A stretch of DNA of 34,802 nucleotides from Macrococcoides bohemicum (GTDB taxonomy: Bacteria; Bacillota; Bacilli; Staphylococcales; Staphylococcaceae), in contig NZ_CM009972.1 of assembly GCF_003259675.1 (NCBI RefSeq), positions 1 to 34,802 on the forward strand. Reading direction: 5' to 3'. Positions 7,650 to 14,863 of the stretch are shown one piece after another (positions within the stretch are counted from its first letter, which is position 1; each line of letters starts with the position of its first letter). The notes beneath the pieces are model-generated. The model worked only from the letters and a program-made list of their open reading frames with translations. It searched no databases and was not told where the DNA came from. Position numbers and translations under genes: made by a program.

Positions 7650-8684
7650 TCATGATTTTTTCCTTCTAATAACTACTCTTGGATATACTGGCTTAGCACT
7701 AATTTTACCATTTTTATCAATTGTTTTCCCATGAGCATCTTTGACAAGACCATGAGGCTTTCTAGGTGTTTCATCATTACAAATAAGATCATTAGCATTT
7801 ATAATTTCAAATTGACTTGGATTGTGTCTATATAAGTACGTTATAGGAACGCCCATTGGTTCATAATAATCTTCAGGTATATCTTTATATGTATTCACAT
7901 TAATAGCATTGTAATTCAAAAACTTATCGTATTCTAGTTCATCATATTTTTTATATAATATAAGATCTTCATGCCTTTTGTAATGATCTAAATTCGTGTA
8001 CCAACATATATTACCTAAACTACGCCAATAATCACCTTTATCATCAATCCAAAATCTTGCACCTTCACGCTTATACTCATCGCTATTAGGTACTCTAAAC
8101 TTCATATTACCTGAAAAAACACCAGTCCATATTAAACCTTGTTCTAATAAAGGATACATTGTTTTTGTCGTTAACCCGTTTTGATTTCCTATAACTAAAA
8201 ATTTTTTATTGTAATTGATGAGTTGTGTTATGTAATCACCAAATAGTGAAAATGGCGGATTCGTCACAATAATATCAGATTGTTTCAGTATTTGAACTGA
8301 TTCATCACTTCTAAAATCACCATCACCTTCTAAGCTTGTAATATAACCTAAAGGTAATTCAATACCACTTTCTTCTAAAGTCATAAAAGTTTGTCTATCT
8401 AAATATTCTACAGGTACTTCTTTAAACATATCCATACGATAACTTTTACCATCATTATTTGAATAATGTGTAGATGTTAATCGTTTTATATTTAATCGTT
8501 TAAAATTTAAAGCAAAATACCTCCAAAAGTTACTGATTTCAGGATCGTCGCAATTACAAAAAACATGTTTGTTATTAAAATGTTTTTCATAATGCTTTAA
8601 TTCTTTCTCAATATCAGAAATTTGTGTATAAAACTCATCATTTTTTACAGCTTTTGCTTTATGCAAATTTGAATTTAACGACAT
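7650..8684 (-). CDS. M.EcoRI-like adenine-specific methyltransferase, copy B
   Basis: This intact 344-aa protein has the same architecture as copy A: DEFYTQISDIEKE at 16-28, CNCDDPEISNFWRYF at 43-57, GDGDFRSDES at 120-129 and catalytic NPPFSLFGDYI at 142-152. The family modifies the second adenine of GAATTC in M.EcoRI; whether that target is kept here is unknown. Several GAATTC sites occur in this plasmid. It is the first gene of the island, with GGAGAG upstream of ATG 8684. Copies A and B differ at many positions, so they are old paralogues rather than a fresh duplication. Two methyltransferases may cover an asymmetric site or two related sites. Confidence 0.88.
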   Translation of the reverse strand: MSLNSNLHKAKAVKNDEFYTQISDIEKELKHYEKHFNNKHVFCNCDDPEISNFWRYFALNFKRLNIKRLTSTHYSNNDGKSYRMDMFKEVPVEYLDRQTFMTLEESGIELPLGYITSLEGDGDFRSDESVQILKQSDIIVTNPPFSLFGDYITQLINYNKKFLVIGNQNGLTTKTMYPLLEQGLIWTGVFSGNMKFRVPNSDEYKREGARFWIDDKGDYWRSLGNICWYTNLDHYKRHEDLILYKKYDELEYDKFLNYNAINVNTYKDIPEDYYEPMGVPITYLYRHNPSQFEIINANDLICNDETPRKPHGLVKDAHGKTIDKNGKISAKPVYPRVVIRRKKS

Positions 8685-8789
8685 ATTATCTAATCTCTCC
8701 TATTCAAACAAATTTGTATTTAATAATATACTTATATCTTAGTATAATTAAATTTATTAGATATTAATATATCTGTTTTCGTTTTTGAG

Positions 8790-8870
8790 TGTTCATTTTA
8801 AGTACACCTTAAAGGAACATTGCGTGTTCCTTTATTTTTTTATTATTTTAGTGTATCTTTAGGGTGTTAC
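8790..8870. other. res: Candidate resH-like recombination site of the resolvase
   Basis: Directly upstream of the Sin-like gene lies a 30-bp imperfect dyad, TGTTC (8790-8794) to GAACA (8815-8819), centred on GTAC (8802-8805): the expected crossover site I. After an AT-rich stretch (8834-8850) comes GTGTATCTTTAGGGTGTTAC (8851-8870) with two direct GTGT motifs, resembling regulatory site II. Known Sin resH sites have this two-site layout with a bending protein bound in between. The match is from memory and by layout. Confidence 0.55.
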
Positions 8871-8890
8871 TTTGAAATGAGGTTAGAACA

Positions 8891-9490
8891 ATGAAAATTG
8901 GATATGCTCGTGTTTCATCTACAAGTCAAAATTTAGACAGACAAATCAGTAACTTAAAAAATGTAGGTTGTCAGAAAATATTTACTGAAAAAATGAGTGG
9001 TAAGAATATAAAAGATAGACCTGTATTACAGGAAGCTTTAAATTATTGTCGTGAACAAGATATATTCATTGTGGAGAGCCTAGATCGTTTAGGTAGAAAT
9101 TATGATGAAGTGATACAAACGATTCAACAGTTAAAAGTAAAAGATGTACAACTGATTATTACTAGCCTACCGATTATGCAAGAAATCATTGGGAATGAAT
9201 TAATGGATAAATTCGTTAAAGACTTAATCATTCAAATACTAGCTATGATTAGTGAACAGGAAAGAGCAGAAAGTAAACGTAGACAAGCACAGGGTATCGC
9301 TATTGCAAAAGAAAAGGGTATTTATAAAGGTAAACCCTTAGAATATTCGGCAACTGCACGTAATCCTCAAAAAAGACAAATATATTTTAGTATAGTTGAA
9401 GCACTAAATAATAACATGTCTGTTTCAAAGATAGCTAAAACATATGGTATTAGCCGGAAAACTGTTTATCGTATTAAAAATCAATTATAA
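8891..9490 (+). CDS. sin: Sin-like small serine resolvase
   Basis: This 199-aa protein closely resembles Sin of staphylococcal plasmids across its length. The catalytic domain starts [10 protein letters not shown] with Ser9 as the likely nucleophile; [14 protein letters not shown] and the E-helix region [20 protein letters not shown] follow. The C-terminus (residues about 168-199, [20 protein letters not shown]) is the helix-turn-helix DNA-binding domain. It resolves plasmid dimers at the res site just upstream, aiding stable inheritance. It is divergent from the methyltransferase island, so the res region is also the boundary between defence and maintenance modules. Start ATG 8891 has GAGG upstream. 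Confidence 0.93.
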   Translation: MKIGYARVSSTSQNLDRQISNLKNVGCQKIFTEKMSGKNIKDRPVLQEALNYCREQDIFIVESLDRLGRNYDEVIQTIQQLKVKDVQLIITSLPIMQEIIGNELMDKFVKDLIIQILAMISEQERAESKRRQAQGIAIAKEKGIYKGKPLEYSATARNPQKRQIYFSIVEALNNNMSVSKIAKTYGISRKTVYRIKNQL

Positions 9491-9516
9491 TCGTCTACTC
9501 ATACATAAGTAGACGA
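9491..9516. promoter_or_regulatory. Inverted repeat TCGTCTACT / AGTAGACGA
   Basis: A nine-base arm (9491-9499) is repeated inverted at 9508-9516, just after the resolvase stop and upstream of the gene at 9531. The GTCTAC core matches the plasmid-wide 8-bp iteron, so the same regulator may bind; a hairpin in the resolvase mRNA 3' end is the alternative. Confidence 0.55.
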
Positions 9517-9530
9517 TATAAGGAGATAAT

Positions 9531-9824
9531 ATGGAATCTATTAATAGACTAAATCAGTTAATAAGAAATATGAATGAAGAACAAATTAAAAACTTAATTT
9601 TTGCTATTGAATGGGGGTATTTATCTCTTGAAGAATTAGAATTTATAAGAAAAGATTTAAAGGATCAGTACAATAAATTCTTAACAGATAATGATTTAAC
9701 ATATAAAAATATAAAACAAATGAATGATGAACAAAGATTAAAAGCACTAATACATCAAAATAGATATACTCTGTTATTAAATCTTGAAATCTTATCGAAA
9801 AATAATACTATACTACCAAGATAA
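9531..9824 (+). CDS. 97-aa hypothetical protein downstream of the resolvase
   Basis: ATG 9531 follows AAGGAG. The product is predicted all-helical and carries two similar motifs, NMNEEQIKNLI (14-24) and QMNDEQRLKALI (63-74), perhaps an internal duplication. No family is recognised. It lies 40 bp after the resolvase on the same strand, separated by the GTCTAC-type inverted repeat, so it may have its own control. Confidence 0.65.
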   Translation: MESINRLNQLIRNMNEEQIKNLIFAIEWGYLSLEELEFIRKDLKDQYNKFLTDNDLTYKNIKQMNDEQRLKALIHQNRYTLLLNLEILSKNNTILPR

Positions 9825-9901
9825 CTCATTTGAAGTATTAATTTTATTATTTATATAATTAGTTACTAATTTAATTTTACAAAGGGGTTTATCTAATCAC
9901 A

Positions 9902-10792
9902 ATGAATATAGGAGAAAAAATTAAAAATAGAAGATTAGAAATCAATTTATCTCAAAAAGAATTAGCTAAAGATATTTGTTCACAAGCTGAAATTAGTCGT
10001 ATTGAAAGTGATGCAACAATACCTAATTCGCAAGTACTTTTTAATATTTGCAATCGTTTAAATGTCACGATGGATTACTTTTATTTTCCTAACAATATTG
10101 ATAATATCGATTCTAAATATATATATGAAGATTTATTAAACAAAAAAGATTATCAGACATTATATCTTCTTACCAAAGATAAACTAAAAAACAGACTTTC
10201 AAAATTTGAATTTTTATATTTTACATGGTTAAATTCAATGTGTATATTTTACTGCACTAATAATAATGAAAAACCATTACAAAATATGACTTCAATTTTA
10301 AAAGCTTTTAAAAATGATTTTATAACAACAATAAATGAAAATGGGCTAAAACATCAAGAAGTTCAAGATCCGTTATTTTTAGCGAGAATTTATTATTCTT
10401 TAGGCATACTTTATCAAAGTACAAATAATAGTCATGTAGCTAAAAGACATTTTAAGTCTGCCTTACAAATTATTAAAAATTATGATATTAATGAGCGAAT
10501 TGTCTCAAATTTATATTATTCTTTAGCTTCTATTTACTACAATGAGAAAAAATATATTAAATGTATTGAATCTGCGAATATTGGTATTGTTGCCTGCATT
10601 AAATATGATACGTTTTATAATTACGAATACTTCTGTTATATTATTGTAGAATCCAAAAATAAATTAAATGATATAAATAACGAAGATATTAATTTATTAC
10701 AAACTGCGCATATGTTAGCTAAACAAAAAGCTGATAACAATCTTATTAAATCAATTAAATCATTAAAATTAATATTGAATAAAGAAAAGTAG
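9902..10792 (+). CDS. RRNPP-type regulator: XRE helix-turn-helix plus TPR-like repeats
   Basis: This 296-aa protein has an N-terminal XRE helix-turn-helix (residues 3-62: IGEKIKNRRLEINLSQKELA, then ISRIESD and LFNICNRLNVTMDYFYF). The remaining 230 residues are helical with TPR-like periodicity (RIYYSLGILYQSTNN, NLYYSLASIYYNEKKY). This is the Rgg/PlcR/PrgX-type layout, in which a short peptide often controls DNA binding; relatives govern conjugation in other Firmicutes plasmids. No clear pheromone gene with a ribosome site is visible next to it. It is followed by a strong terminator. A peptide-sensing role is inference. Confidence 0.8.
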   Translation: MNIGEKIKNRRLEINLSQKELAKDICSQAEISRIESDATIPNSQVLFNICNRLNVTMDYFYFPNNIDNIDSKYIYEDLLNKKDYQTLYLLTKDKLKNRLSKFEFLYFTWLNSMCIFYCTNNNEKPLQNMTSILKAFKNDFITTINENGLKHQEVQDPLFLARIYYSLGILYQSTNNSHVAKRHFKSALQIIKNYDINERIVSNLYYSLASIYYNEKKYIKCIESANIGIVACIKYDTFYNYEYFCYIIVESKNKLNDINNEDINLLQTAHMLAKQKADNNLIKSIKSLKLILNKEK

Positions 10793-10819
10793 TTACTAAT
10801 TATTAGTAACTACTTTTTA
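10788..10819 (+). terminator. Intrinsic terminator after the RRNPP-type regulator
   Basis: AGTAGTTACTA (10788-10798) pairs with TAGTAACTACT (10804-10814), an 11-bp stem with a five-base loop, followed by a T run. The stop codon lies in the left arm. Confidence 0.88.
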
Positions 10820-11115
10820 ATACTCTTATGTAAATATATTTTATATACATATATGGATATAAAATATACAGTTTTCTAAATTTGACAAAAATATAATGAA
10901 ATATCCTATTAACTTTGCAATAATATAATTAGAAATTCAAAAATATTTAATTCATCCGTTATATTGCTTAAAAATTTTATAATCTCAAAAAATTCTCTCT
11001 CTGAGGTTCGCTCTCAGACGCTTCGAAATCTATTTTTGTGTACAATGCACCACAAAAGTGATTTTAAAGCTATTACAATGAAATGAAATTTGTAGAATTG
11101 ATTAATTTAATAAGA
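10820..11115. other. AT-rich intergenic region with one hairpin
   Basis: No gene is supported. One hairpin is clear: AAATC + TTTTTGTG (11026-11040) pairs with CACAAAA + GATTT (11051-11064). A smaller one is TCTGAG/CTCAGA near 11000. A TTGACA at about 10889 lacks a well-spaced -10. Very short ORFs here (for example MKYPINFAII) have no ribosome site. Confidence 0.4.
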
Positions 11116-11382
11116 TTATACGTTAATTGTAGGATTATTATTTTTAGTTCTTGTTATTAATTCAGATAATGTAACATTATAATAATCGCATAATTCAATA
11201 ACAGTAATAAATTTAAATTGATCAATTCTACCATTTTCTAAGTTTGATAAAAAAGCTCTTGTAATATTCATTTCACTTGCTACTTTTTCTTGTGGATATT
11301 CTTTGTATGCACGAATCATTTTAAGTTCTTTACATATTGCTTTTAATATAATCTTTGAATTTTCTTCTCGTAAATTAGACAA
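11116..11382 (-). CDS. Small XRE-family transcriptional regulator
   Basis: This is an 88-aa protein if it starts at TTG 11382, which lies five bases after AAGGGGGG; the upstream in-frame ATG (11427) lacks such a site and would add a hydrophobic tail of 15 residues. The helix-turn-helix is clear: YPQEKVASEMNITRAFLSNLENG, then VIELCDYYNVTLSELI. It lies alone between the RRNPP-type regulator and the parAB operon. It may control the GTATTCTACAGAATAC palindrome family or its own promoter, but there is no direct evidence. TATAAT on the minus strand near 11431 could be its -10. Confidence 0.8.
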   Translation of the reverse strand: MSNLREENSKIILKAICKELKMIRAYKEYPQEKVASEMNITRAFLSNLENGRIDQFKFITVIELCDYYNVTLSELITRTKNNNPTINV

Positions 11383-11439
11383 AACTACCCCCCTTAAAAT
11401 TAAGTATAAAATATATATAAACCCCATTATATTCTATAC

Positions 11440-11484
11440 CATAAAAATAAAAAGAGCGACAAGTTATTTTAACTTGTCGCTCTT
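11440..11484 (-). terminator. Intrinsic terminator, minus strand
   Basis: AAGAGCGACAAGTTA (11452-11466) pairs with TAACTTGTCGCTCTT (11470-11484), a perfect 15-bp stem with a three-base loop. On the minus strand it is followed by a U-rich tract. It is the second of two tandem terminators after parB and insulates the XRE gene. Confidence 0.88.
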
Positions 11485-11527
11485 AAAATTAATTCTATAT
11501 TGCTGGTATCGCTTGCTCTGTATATAG

Positions 11528-11556
11528 ATAAAAAAAAATAAGCCTAATGGCTTATT
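11528..11556 (-). terminator. Intrinsic terminator of the parA-parB operon
   Basis: AATAAGCC (11537-11544) pairs with GGCTTATT (11549-11556), followed on the minus strand by nine U residues. It starts six bases after the stop of the parB-like gene. Confidence 0.9.
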
Positions 11557-11561
11557 AATTT

Positions 11562-11861
11562 TTAGTGTTTCTTTTTTAAGTACATATCAATTGCTTCGCT
11601 TATAATTTGAATCATTGGAACGTCAGTTCTTTTATACTCTTCTCTAACTCGTTCCCAATCATCTTTATAAATTTTAGTTGATTTTCTATCCATTTCAGAA
11701 GGATATTTTTGTCTTGCTTTTACTGTACTTTTTCTATCTTGAGGAGTAATTAATTTATTTTTATTTGGTGTACTTAATTCTCTTTGTTCAACTCCTTTTA
11801 ATTTTGATTTTTCTCCTAAATTTTCATCAGGTATTTTTCTTCCAAATTGTTCTTTCGCCAT
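11562..11861 (-). CDS. parB: ParB-like ribbon-helix-helix partition/regulator protein
   Basis: This 99-aa protein has a basic, probably disordered N-terminus (residues 1-50, many Lys/Arg) and a C-terminal ribbon-helix-helix: strand RKSTKIY (59-65), helix DDWERVREEYKRT, then PMIQIISEAIDMYLKKK. It follows parA by 10 bp. The layout resembles the small centromere-binding partners of ParA (ParG, omega), where the flexible tail stimulates the ATPase and the RHH binds short tandem repeats. The TTGTCTAC iterons at parA and throughout the plasmid are the obvious candidate targets. Both the partner role and the target are inference from fold and context. Confidence 0.75.
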   Translation of the reverse strand: MAKEQFGRKIPDENLGEKSKLKGVEQRELSTPNKNKLITPQDRKSTVKARQKYPSEMDRKSTKIYKDDWERVREEYKRTDVPMIQIISEAIDMYLKKKH

Positions 11862-11871
11862 ATTATCCCTC

Positions 11872-12666
11872 CTAATTTTCTTTAATTTCGATACGTTCTA
11901 ATAACTCTTGTAATAATTCTTGATACATTTTCAAAGTATTTTTATCATGTGGCTTATCTGTCGTAACACCTGTTCTACCCCACGTTTTAACTCTATCGCT
12001 ATTTTTAACAACATGATTAAACATATCTTCTTCAAATAATACTTTAAATTTATTTAATATTTCTTTATCTGTGCTACTTCGCTCGTTTACTAAATAAGGT
12101 ACAATTCCTAAAAACTTTAGATTCTCATTGTATGCTGCTATTTCTCCTAAAGAAGTATAGTACTTACTTGTTGATGTATAACTATCTTGTTCAGTCTTTG
12201 CAGTAATCAATACATAATCACTTGCACAAATAACATTTGTCGTTAAAATATCAACTGACGGATCTGACGGTCTAGTATCAATCAATATATAGTCGTAATT
12301 ATCTTTTATCTCCTGTAATAAAGAATATAGAAGATAATATTTAGCTTTTTCATCATAGTTTTTAATGACAAACTCATGAAATAAACCTATCTCACCGTCA
12401 CCGACAACCATATCTAAATTATCATGTACTTTAATAATCGCATTATTTAGTTCAAAATCTTCAATAGCTTTCATCATTGTTGATTTTGGTAATTCATCAT
12501 TATTAAATGTTTTTCTAATCTTTTCAGTTAGATTTTGTTGAGGGTCAGCGTCAATTACTAAAACCTTTTTTCTTTCTTGTACGGATAATAGGTAAGATAA
12601 TAATTCAGTCAGAGTAGACTTACCTACACCACCTTTAAAATTGCCAATAGTGATAACTTTAGTCAT
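11872..12666 (-). CDS. parA: ParA-family partition ATPase
   Basis: This 264-aa protein has a deviant Walker A, KGGVGKST (11-18), then VLIDADPQQNLT (36-47), typical of ParA/Soj. YDYILIDTRPSDPSVD is the Walker B region. There is no N-terminal helix-turn-helix, so it is the short (type Ib-like) form, which normally works with a small RHH partner. That partner lies just downstream. It segregates plasmid copies along the nucleoid. The promoter at 12708-12736 has its -35 inside a TTGTCTAC operator, so autoregulation by the partner is likely. ATG 12666 has AAAGGAGTG upstream. Confidence 0.95.
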   Translation of the reverse strand: MTKVITIGNFKGGVGKSTLTELLSYLLSVQERKKVLVIDADPQQNLTEKIRKTFNNDELPKSTMMKAIEDFELNNAIIKVHDNLDMVVGDGEIGLFHEFVIKNYDEKAKYYLLYSLLQEIKDNYDYILIDTRPSDPSVDILTTNVICASDYVLITAKTEQDSYTSTSKYYTSLGEIAAYNENLKFLGIVPYLVNERSSTDKEILNKFKVLFEEDMFNHVVKNSDRVKTWGRTGVTTDKPHDKNTLKMYQELLQELLERIEIKEN

Positions 12667-12707
12667 GTAAACACTCCTTTAATTTAATTGAGTTTATAGC
12701 TACACTA

Positions 12708-12755
12708 ATTATAACAATACATATTTTTGTTGTCTACTAGTAGATGAGTAAGTAT
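12708..12755 (-). promoter_or_regulatory. parA promoter with overlapping iteron operator
   Basis: -10 TATAAT (12713-12708), 17 bp, -35 TAGACA (12736-12731). The -35 lies in TTGTCTAC (12730-12737), followed by TA, GTAGATGA (12740-12747) and GTAAGTAT (12748-12755). A longer dyad, GTAAGTATGATT/AATCATACTTAC (12748-12774), adjoins it. Confidence 0.8.
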
Positions 12756-12770
12756 GATTATAAATCATAC

Positions 12771-13139
12771 TTACACTCCATAATCTCTTAGTTCATTATC
12801 ATAATCATCATAATCTATGATAATATCGTCTTCTTCTGCAACCTTTAAAAATTCTATCAATTCTTCATTAGATTTAAATTCTTTGATGATTTCTTTTTCA
12901 AGAATACTTTCTTCTTTATATTTTTTAGCAATCTGTATAATTGTTAATTCATCATAATCAATAAATGAATGAGTTGTGAATTCATGATACTTAATTTGTC
13001 CTATTTTTAGTTTTCTATTTGTTTCAAAATTATCTATACTTGAAAATATATGAGTTATATTAAAAGTCAAAAAGCTAGTTCCATATACTCTTTCTAAAAA
13101 TAATATGTATGTTTTGATTAATTCATCTGTTTTATTCAT
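12771..13139 (-). CDS. 122-aa acidic hypothetical protein
   Basis: ATG 13139 follows GGAGGG with a seven-base spacer; earlier in-frame ATGs (13154, 13145) are too close to that site. The product ends in a very acidic segment (EEDDIIIDYDDYDNELRDYGV). It overlaps the stop of the preceding gene by eight bases, so the two are coupled. No family is recognised. Small acidic proteins next to ssb on conjugative plasmids sometimes mimic DNA and block restriction, but nothing here proves that. Confidence 0.65.
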   Translation of the reverse strand: MNKTDELIKTYILFLERVYGTSFLTFNITHIFSSIDNFETNRKLKIGQIKYHEFTTHSFIDYDELTIIQIAKKYKEESILEKEIIKEFKSNEELIEFLKVAEEDDIIIDYDDYDNELRDYGV

Positions 13140-13341
13140 ATACATACCCTCCATTTAAAAATATTCTAACTTCATCTAAAGTTTTAAATTCTTCAGTCCA
13201 CGCTTCTCCAGTAGTATTATCTATCGCTACATAAGAATCTTTTTCTTTTATATAGAATGAGCCTTTAATGTCTTTTAATTCATTCGTTCTGTGATAATTC
13301 TCAATGATGTAATGTGCTTTACTTTTTGATATTAAAATCAT
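13132..13341 (-). CDS. 69-aa hypothetical protein
   Basis: ATG 13341 follows GGGAGG, seven bases away; the longer open frame to 13392 runs through the iteron operator and is not a credible N-terminus. The product begins MILISKSKAHYIIENY and contains KGSFYIKEKDSYVAIDNTTGEAWTEEF, predicted beta-rich. No family is assigned. It lies first or second in a run of three small genes leading toward parA. Confidence 0.65.
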   Translation of the reverse strand: MILISKSKAHYIIENYHRTNELKDIKGSFYIKEKDSYVAIDNTTGEAWTEEFKTLDEVRIFLNGGYVYE

Positions 13342-13366
13342 TTTAATTCCTCCCGAATATGAATTA

Positions 13367-13400
13367 TTGTCTACTTGTCCACTAGTAGACAAGTAGACAA
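13367..13400. promoter_or_regulatory. Four-unit iteron operator (symmetric)
   Basis: TTGTCTAC, TTGTCCAC, TA, GTAGACAA, GTAGACAA: two direct 8-mers facing two inverted ones. It is the most symmetric copy of the plasmid operator. It sits between the stop of the gene at 13406 and the start at 13341. No well-spaced -10 follows it, so it may act as a binding site or mRNA hairpin rather than a promoter. Confidence 0.75.
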
Positions 13401-13405
13401 GTTTT

Positions 13406-13615
13406 TTAACAATAAATATCTAAATCTATGATAGCTAAGGGATCATTTTCAAATCTCTGTTTTAATTCTTGTATAGTTGCTAAACCATCATATTGACCTC
13501 TAAAAATGTTATTTGCGTATACGGTAATCACTTCAGAACCCCAAATATCTTTTTCTTCTTTTAATTTAAATTGAACACCTTTACTTTGAAATTCTAATGT
13601 ATTGTTTTCAGTCAT
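13406..13615 (-). CDS. 69-aa hypothetical protein
   Basis: ATG 13615 follows a purine-rich site (GGAAGT). The product (MTENNTLEFQSKGVQFKLKE, ending ENDPLAIIDLDIYC) is predicted alpha/beta and acidic. It is the first gene after the promoter module at 13649-13688, which itself lies downstream of structured element 1. No family is recognised. Confidence 0.65.
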   Translation of the reverse strand: MTENNTLEFQSKGVQFKLKEEKDIWGSEVITVYANNIFRGQYDGLATIQELKQRFENDPLAIIDLDIYC

Positions 13616-13648
13616 TTTGATTACTTCCTTTCCTTATTTGTTAATTTA

Positions 13649-13688
13649 ATTATATCAAATATTTGTCTACTTGTCTACTAGTAGACAA
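13649..13688 (-). promoter_or_regulatory. Promoter module with iteron operator (gene at 13615)
   Basis: -10 TATAAT (13654-13649), 17 bp, -35 TAGACA (13677-13672). Operator units: TTGTCTAC (13663-13670), TTGTCTAC (13671-13678), TA, GTAGACAA (13681-13688). The flanking text (TTATTTGTTAATTTAATTATATC) is shared with the ssb promoter near 14910-14932. Confidence 0.82.
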
Positions 13689-13755
13689 TAAAAAGAGTTA
13701 TTTTTTTAAAAGTTTTTTTCTTTCAAAGGTCTTGTATTTTAGTTCTCCCCATTCT

Positions 13756-14083
13756 ATTTTTTTGCTAGAGCGACTGGGGGTTTAAGGGGGTTAGCCCCCT
13801 TAGGTCTAACTTTCATAATTCATTATCTCTCTTATTTTTATGTACTATTTAACTATGCGTTTTATCACATATAATGAGTGTTCGTGATACGAATAATAGA
13901 CAACTTGTTGACTATTTTTCCGTGTCGCGACAGTATGAGCGAATGATGTGATAAATGAGGTTTGTCAATGATTAGAACCTGTAAATGTGCTACTGTTTTT
14001 TCGCACATTAAATACAGGTTCTTAAAAGTGGAGATTTTTTATCGCTCTTTATAAAAAATACTACTTGATCGTTTACAAACCTC
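13756..14083. other. Structured element 1 (covarying with element 2)
   Basis: A T-run and GCTAGAGCGACTGGGGG lead into a G/C hairpin (AAGGGGG 13784-13790 / CCCCCTT 13795-13801). Then come nested stems: TTTATCACAT (13861-13870)/ATGTGATAAA (13946-13955) enclosing ATAGACAAC/GTTGACTAT (13896-13915); GAGGTTTGT (13957-13965)/ACAAACCTC (14075-14083) enclosing AGAACCTGT/ACAGGTTCT (13974-14022) and AGTGGAGATTTTTTAT/ATAAAAAATACTACT (14027-14065). Element 2 keeps every stem with different bases. It looks like a single-stranded DNA promoter or initiation site, or an RNA structure; which one is not known. Confidence 0.75.
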
Positions 14084-14108
14084 AAGCAATTGAATTTATT
14101 TAAATAAC

Positions 14109-14212
14109 ATACTGTATGATTTTTTACAGTATGTCAGCAACTAGTCAATACTGCTTAAAACAGTAATTTTTAATTACTAGTTTTAATCACTTGTATAGTA
14201 TTGATTAGTTGC
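14109..14212. repeat. 104-bp structured repeat, copy 1
   Basis: It has a small hairpin ATACTGTATGAT..ACAGTAT (14109-14132) and a longer closing stem in which GCAACTAGTCAATACT (14137-14152) pairs with the AGTATTGATTAGTTGC end (14197-14212). Copy 2 at 14264-14367 is about 90% identical. At one stem position A-T here becomes G-C there, keeping the pairing. No ORF. Confidence 0.8.
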
Positions 14213-14263
14213 CAAAATAAAATAGGAACTATTTTATTTTTATCCATGTACTACAATTTTAAA

Positions 14264-14367
14264 ATACTGTATGATCTTCTACAGTATTTTAGCAACAAGT
14301 CAATGCTGATTAAGACAGTAATTTTTAATTACTAGTATTAATCACTTGTATAGCATTGACTAGTTGC
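14264..14367. repeat. 104-bp structured repeat, copy 2
   Basis: It has the same layout as copy 1: ATACTGTATGAT..ACAGTAT hairpin, then GCAACAAGTCAATGCT closing with AGCATTGACTAGTTGC (ends 14367). The loop parts CAGTAATTTTTAATTACTAG and TTAATCACTTGTATAG are identical in the two copies. It lies just beyond the ssb terminator. Confidence 0.8.
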
Positions 14368-14378
14368 ATTAAATAATA

Positions 14379-14400
14379 AAGAGGGGATACTTCCCCTCTT
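14379..14400 (-). terminator. Intrinsic terminator after ssb
   Basis: AAGAGGGG (14379-14386) pairs with CCCCTCTT (14393-14400), six-base loop, followed by a U-rich tract on the minus strand (TTTATTATTT). The plus-strand side is also T-rich, so it may work both ways. Confidence 0.85.
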
Positions 14401-14406
14401 TTCCTT

Positions 14407-14826
14407 TTAGAATGGTATTCCGTCCTCATCTACAAAGTTTGGTTGAGGTTGATTGTTTTGTTTTTCATTTTGTGGCTCTTCACTATTTTGTTTTTTTCTT
14501 TGCTCTGTTGTTTCTTTTGTTTCTAATAATTCTAAGTTGTCGATTAGAACATAAGTTTTATATTTTGTGTCGCCGTCTTTTTCATATTTATTTTGTCTAA
14601 GACGTCCTGTAATAGCAATCTTTGAACCTTTAGTAGTAAAGTCTTTTAATACTTTAGCTTTACCATTAAAAGCAGTAAAATTAATATACGTAACAACTGT
14701 ATTTTCTCCAAAGGTTTCATTTACTGCTAGACTACCATTTGCAACGAGCTTTCTTTCTCCGTTTTTTTCATATTCATTCGTAAATACCTCCTTTGTTAAG
14801 TTCCCGATAATATTCACATTGTTCAT
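14407..14826 (-). CDS. ssb: Single-stranded DNA-binding protein
   Basis: This 139-aa SSB has an OB-fold N-terminus (MNNVNIIGNLTKEVF, then TYINFTAFNGKAKVL and GSKIAITGRLRQNKYEKDG, residues 1-105), a Gln/Asn/Glu-rich linker and the acidic tip DEDGIPF that recruits host repair and replication proteins. Plasmid SSBs protect the incoming strand and dampen SOS in the new host. It begins MNNVNIIGN at ATG 14826, with AGAGGAAA upstream. Its leader carries the palindrome at 14864-14879, and its promoter the TTGTCTAC operator. Confidence 0.95.
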   Translation of the reverse strand: MNNVNIIGNLTKEVFTNEYEKNGERKLVANGSLAVNETFGENTVVTYINFTAFNGKAKVLKDFTTKGSKIAITGRLRQNKYEKDGDTKYKTYVLIDNLELLETKETTEQRKKQNSEEPQNEKQNNQPQPNFVDEDGIPF

Positions 14827-14863
14827 TTGATTTCCTCTTTTCTTTTAGTTTTAGTTTATTTGT

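Noticed and set aside
8811..8840. Hairpin AAAGGAACA/TGTTCCTTT followed by T residues, as a plus-strand terminator
   Set aside because: No plus-strand gene lies upstream. The left arm is part of the better-supported res site I dyad.
10893..10925. MKYPINFAII as a pheromone for the RRNPP-type regulator
   Set aside because: No ribosome site, no signal-peptide-like sequence and AT-rich context; probably chance.
12748..12774. Dyad GTAAGTATGATT/AATCATACTTAC as terminator of the 122-aa gene
   Set aside because: No U run follows on the minus strand; it is treated as part of the parA control region.
13384..13392. Start of the 69-aa gene within the iteron operator at 13392
   Set aside because: The extra 17 residues come from operator sequence; ATG 13341 has an ideal ribosome site.
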